DNA of 6,477 bases, taken from DASPMP01 sp035626995 (GTDB lineage: Bacteria > Gemmatimonadota > Gemmatimonadetes > Gemmatimonadales > Gemmatimonadaceae). Location: contig DASPMP010000289.1 of assembly GCA_035626995.1 (NCBI GenBank), positions 1 to 6,477 on the forward strand. Reading direction: 5' to 3'. The notes beneath the pieces were generated by a model. The model did not search any database. It was not told the DNA's origin and worked only from the letters and a program-made list of their open reading frames with translations. Shown piece by piece: positions 6,367 through 6,477 of the stretch. The stretch's first letter is position 1, and each line of letters opens with the position of its first letter. Both the position numbers and the translations under genes were made by a program.

Positions 6367-6425
6367 TGCCTTCAGATATGAGGGCGAATCTACGGATCCG
6401 ACGGCGGGCGGGGCTAATTGCCTCC

Positions 6426-6473
6426 CGTTCCGTTCTCCGCTCCGTCCCTCGGTCCGCAGTAAGACCGCAGTTC
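6426..6473. repeat. Second, diverged 12-bp array in inverted orientation
   Basis: Four units, starting at 6426, 6438, 6450 and 6462, share a 12-base period. The first three follow CGNTCCG. They read RSVL, RSVP, RSAV and RPQF in the + frame that is in phase with the TADL frame. RSAV is also what the reverse complement of the first array encodes, so this looks like the same repeat family inverted. Similarity is only about half to two thirds of bases per unit. The array may continue past the window edge. Confidence 0.5.
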
Positions 6474-6477
6474 GATC

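Overview
The window is GC-rich and almost fully coding on the + strand. Both ends run off into unseen sequence. RCC1 lipoproteins with Cys-Trp-Gly signatures, a TonB receptor with Cys-containing late loops, and a GspE/PilB-type ATPase carrying a receiver-like tail together suggest a diderm environmental bacterium. My best guess is Gemmatimonadota, an inference from overall style rather than a marker gene.

Region 1 (3-2938) holds the 3' part of a TonB-dependent outer-membrane receptor. Its stop codon overlaps the GTG start of a lipoprotein built as a seven-bladed RCC1-type propeller. The GTGA overlap indicates translational coupling, so the two probably act together at the outer membrane. The lipoprotein has 19 cysteines: one at the lipobox and nine evenly arranged pairs.

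Region 2 (2939-3123) is a 185-base leader. It has a weak terminator-like inverted repeat near the end of the RCC1 gene and two strong stem-loops just before the ribosome binding site of the next gene.

Region 3 (3124-6100) has three co-directional genes. The first is a type IV pilus / type II secretion assembly ATPase whose C-terminus carries half of a degenerate receiver domain and a Pro-rich tail. The second is a small histidine phosphotransfer (HPt) protein. The third, only 3 bases further on, is an intact single-domain response regulator. No histidine kinase is present. The set reads as a pilus or secretion motor next to the middle and end of a phosphorelay.

Region 4 (6101-6477) holds a GC-rich inverted repeat and a 36-codon ORF that is nearly all signal peptide. 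After its stop comes a 12-bp tandem repeat (consensus TAACGGCGGATC), then a second, diverged 12-bp array resembling its reverse complement. Three reading frames stay open across these repeats to the window edge, so coding status is unresolved. This is the least explained part of the window, together with the pseudo-receiver ATPase and the coupled receptor/propeller pair.
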